A stretch of DNA of 42,528 nt, taken from NCBI GenBank assembly GCA_964484485.1, contig CAZAGD010000232.1:1-42528 (forward strand). The letters run 5' to 3'. Made by a program: the position numbers and the translations under genes. The notes beneath the pieces were generated by a model, which saw only the letters and a program-made list of their open reading frames with translations, was not told the DNA's origin and did not search any database. Positions 42,307-42,528 of this stretch are shown here, piece after piece (the stretch's first letter is position 1; each line of letters starts with the position of its first letter). This stretch comes from CAZAGD01 sp964484485 (GTDB taxonomy: Bacteria > Desulfobacterota > SM23-61).

Positions 42307-42528
42307 TTATACTCCCAATTTAGTATTTTTCCGATCCTGTTCTATTTCTTCAAGTTGTTGAGCTAACTTTTCCCATTCCGCCGTATAAAATTCTACTTTC
42401 TTTTTCGCTTCCAGGTGGGCTTTAAGCAGCTGAGGAATGTTTTGACCACGTCGGTATATTTGCGGATCGGCTAACTGATTGGCCAAAGTCTCCATCTCTT
42501 GCGTCGCTTCTTCCAATAATTTTTCCAC
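42307..42528 (-). CDS. C-terminal end of an ABC-F family ATPase, cut by window edge
   Basis: About 73 residues reading in from the right edge with no start in the window. They form a heptad-rich coiled coil (EKLLEEATQEMETLANQLADPQIY, KAHLEAKKKVEFYTAEWEKLAQQLEEIEQ). This is the C-terminal coiled-coil domain pattern of ABC-F proteins such as Uup, with the typical LADPxxY turn between the two helices. The ATPase domains would lie beyond the window. ABC-F proteins act on ribosomes or, for Uup, on DNA structures. Confidence is limited because no ABC motif is visible. Confidence 0.65.
   Translation of the reverse strand: MEKLLEEATQEMETLANQLADPQIYRRGQNIPQLLKAHLEAKKKVEFYTAEWEKLAQQLEEIEQDRKNTKLGV

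Noticed and set aside
1..42528. CRISPR arrays, tRNA or rRNA genes, prophage or complete insertion sequences
   Set aside because: No regularly spaced direct repeats, no tRNA T-loop with a matching acceptor stem in any gene-free region, and no transposase, integrase or phage structural gene was seen.

Overview
This is a 42.5-kb stretch of a Gram-negative, probably anaerobic bacterial chromosome. The outer-membrane TonB-dependent B12 receptor and a lipoprotein argue for a Gram-negative envelope. LL-diaminopimelate aminotransferase, a ferredoxin-linked 2-oxoacid oxidoreductase, NfnAB-type transhydrogenase, an NDP-forming acyl-CoA synthetase, NtrC-type regulators and a liv cassette containing an acyl-CoA ligase point towards Desulfobacterota or a similar syntrophic or sulfate-reducing lineage. 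That placement is inference from gene content. Coding density is high, with many 4- to 17-bp overlaps. I found no tRNA, rRNA, CRISPR array, prophage or intact transposase.

Layout: 1-1100, LL-DAP aminotransferase (minus, cut by the left edge). 1345-8367, two NtrC-type two-component systems arranged back to back around a short divergent promoter region. 8371-9906, a membrane-anchored spermidine-synthase-like protein (minus). 10164-14635 (plus), an FAD-dependent amine/amino-acid oxidoreductase, a two-subunit 2-oxoacid:ferredoxin oxidoreductase and a MarC-family membrane protein. 14632-26010 (minus), a cobalamin island. 26097-28361 (minus), NfnB and NfnA. 28362-28804, a 443-bp gene-free, hairpin-rich region. 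28805-36378 (minus), a seven-gene liv-type ABC transport operon with an embedded acyl-CoA ligase and a terminal LEA14-like lipoprotein. 36638-42528 (minus), hisG, hisI, a pyruvate carboxylase B/oxaloacetate decarboxylase alpha homologue, an NDP-forming acyl-CoA synthetase, an SDR dehydrogenase and the C-terminal end of an ABC-F ATPase.

The cobalamin island is the best integrated unit. One riboswitch-led operon (cobU-cobT-cobS-cobC-btuF-btuC-btuD) is followed by a second riboswitch-led group (btuB, a small DUF6504-like protein, cbiB, cobD). Together they encode corrinoid uptake across both membranes plus lower-ligand assembly and aminopropanol attachment, but no corrin-ring synthesis. The island therefore looks built for corrinoid salvage and completion. 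The two riboswitches have different expression platforms: an intrinsic terminator before cobU and a Shine-Dalgarno-sequestering hairpin before btuB.

Most of the window is recognisable core or metabolic biology. The least explained items are: the domain fused to the C-terminus of the BtuD-like ATPase; two perfect 16-bp palindromes between the cobU attenuator and cobU; a 137-bp hairpin or MITE-like element below btuB; a short motif shared by three intergenic regions; the hairpin-rich region upstream of nfnA; and a ferredoxin oxidoreductase beta subunit with Gln where a cluster Cys is usually found. I see no clear candidate for a wholly new multi-gene system.
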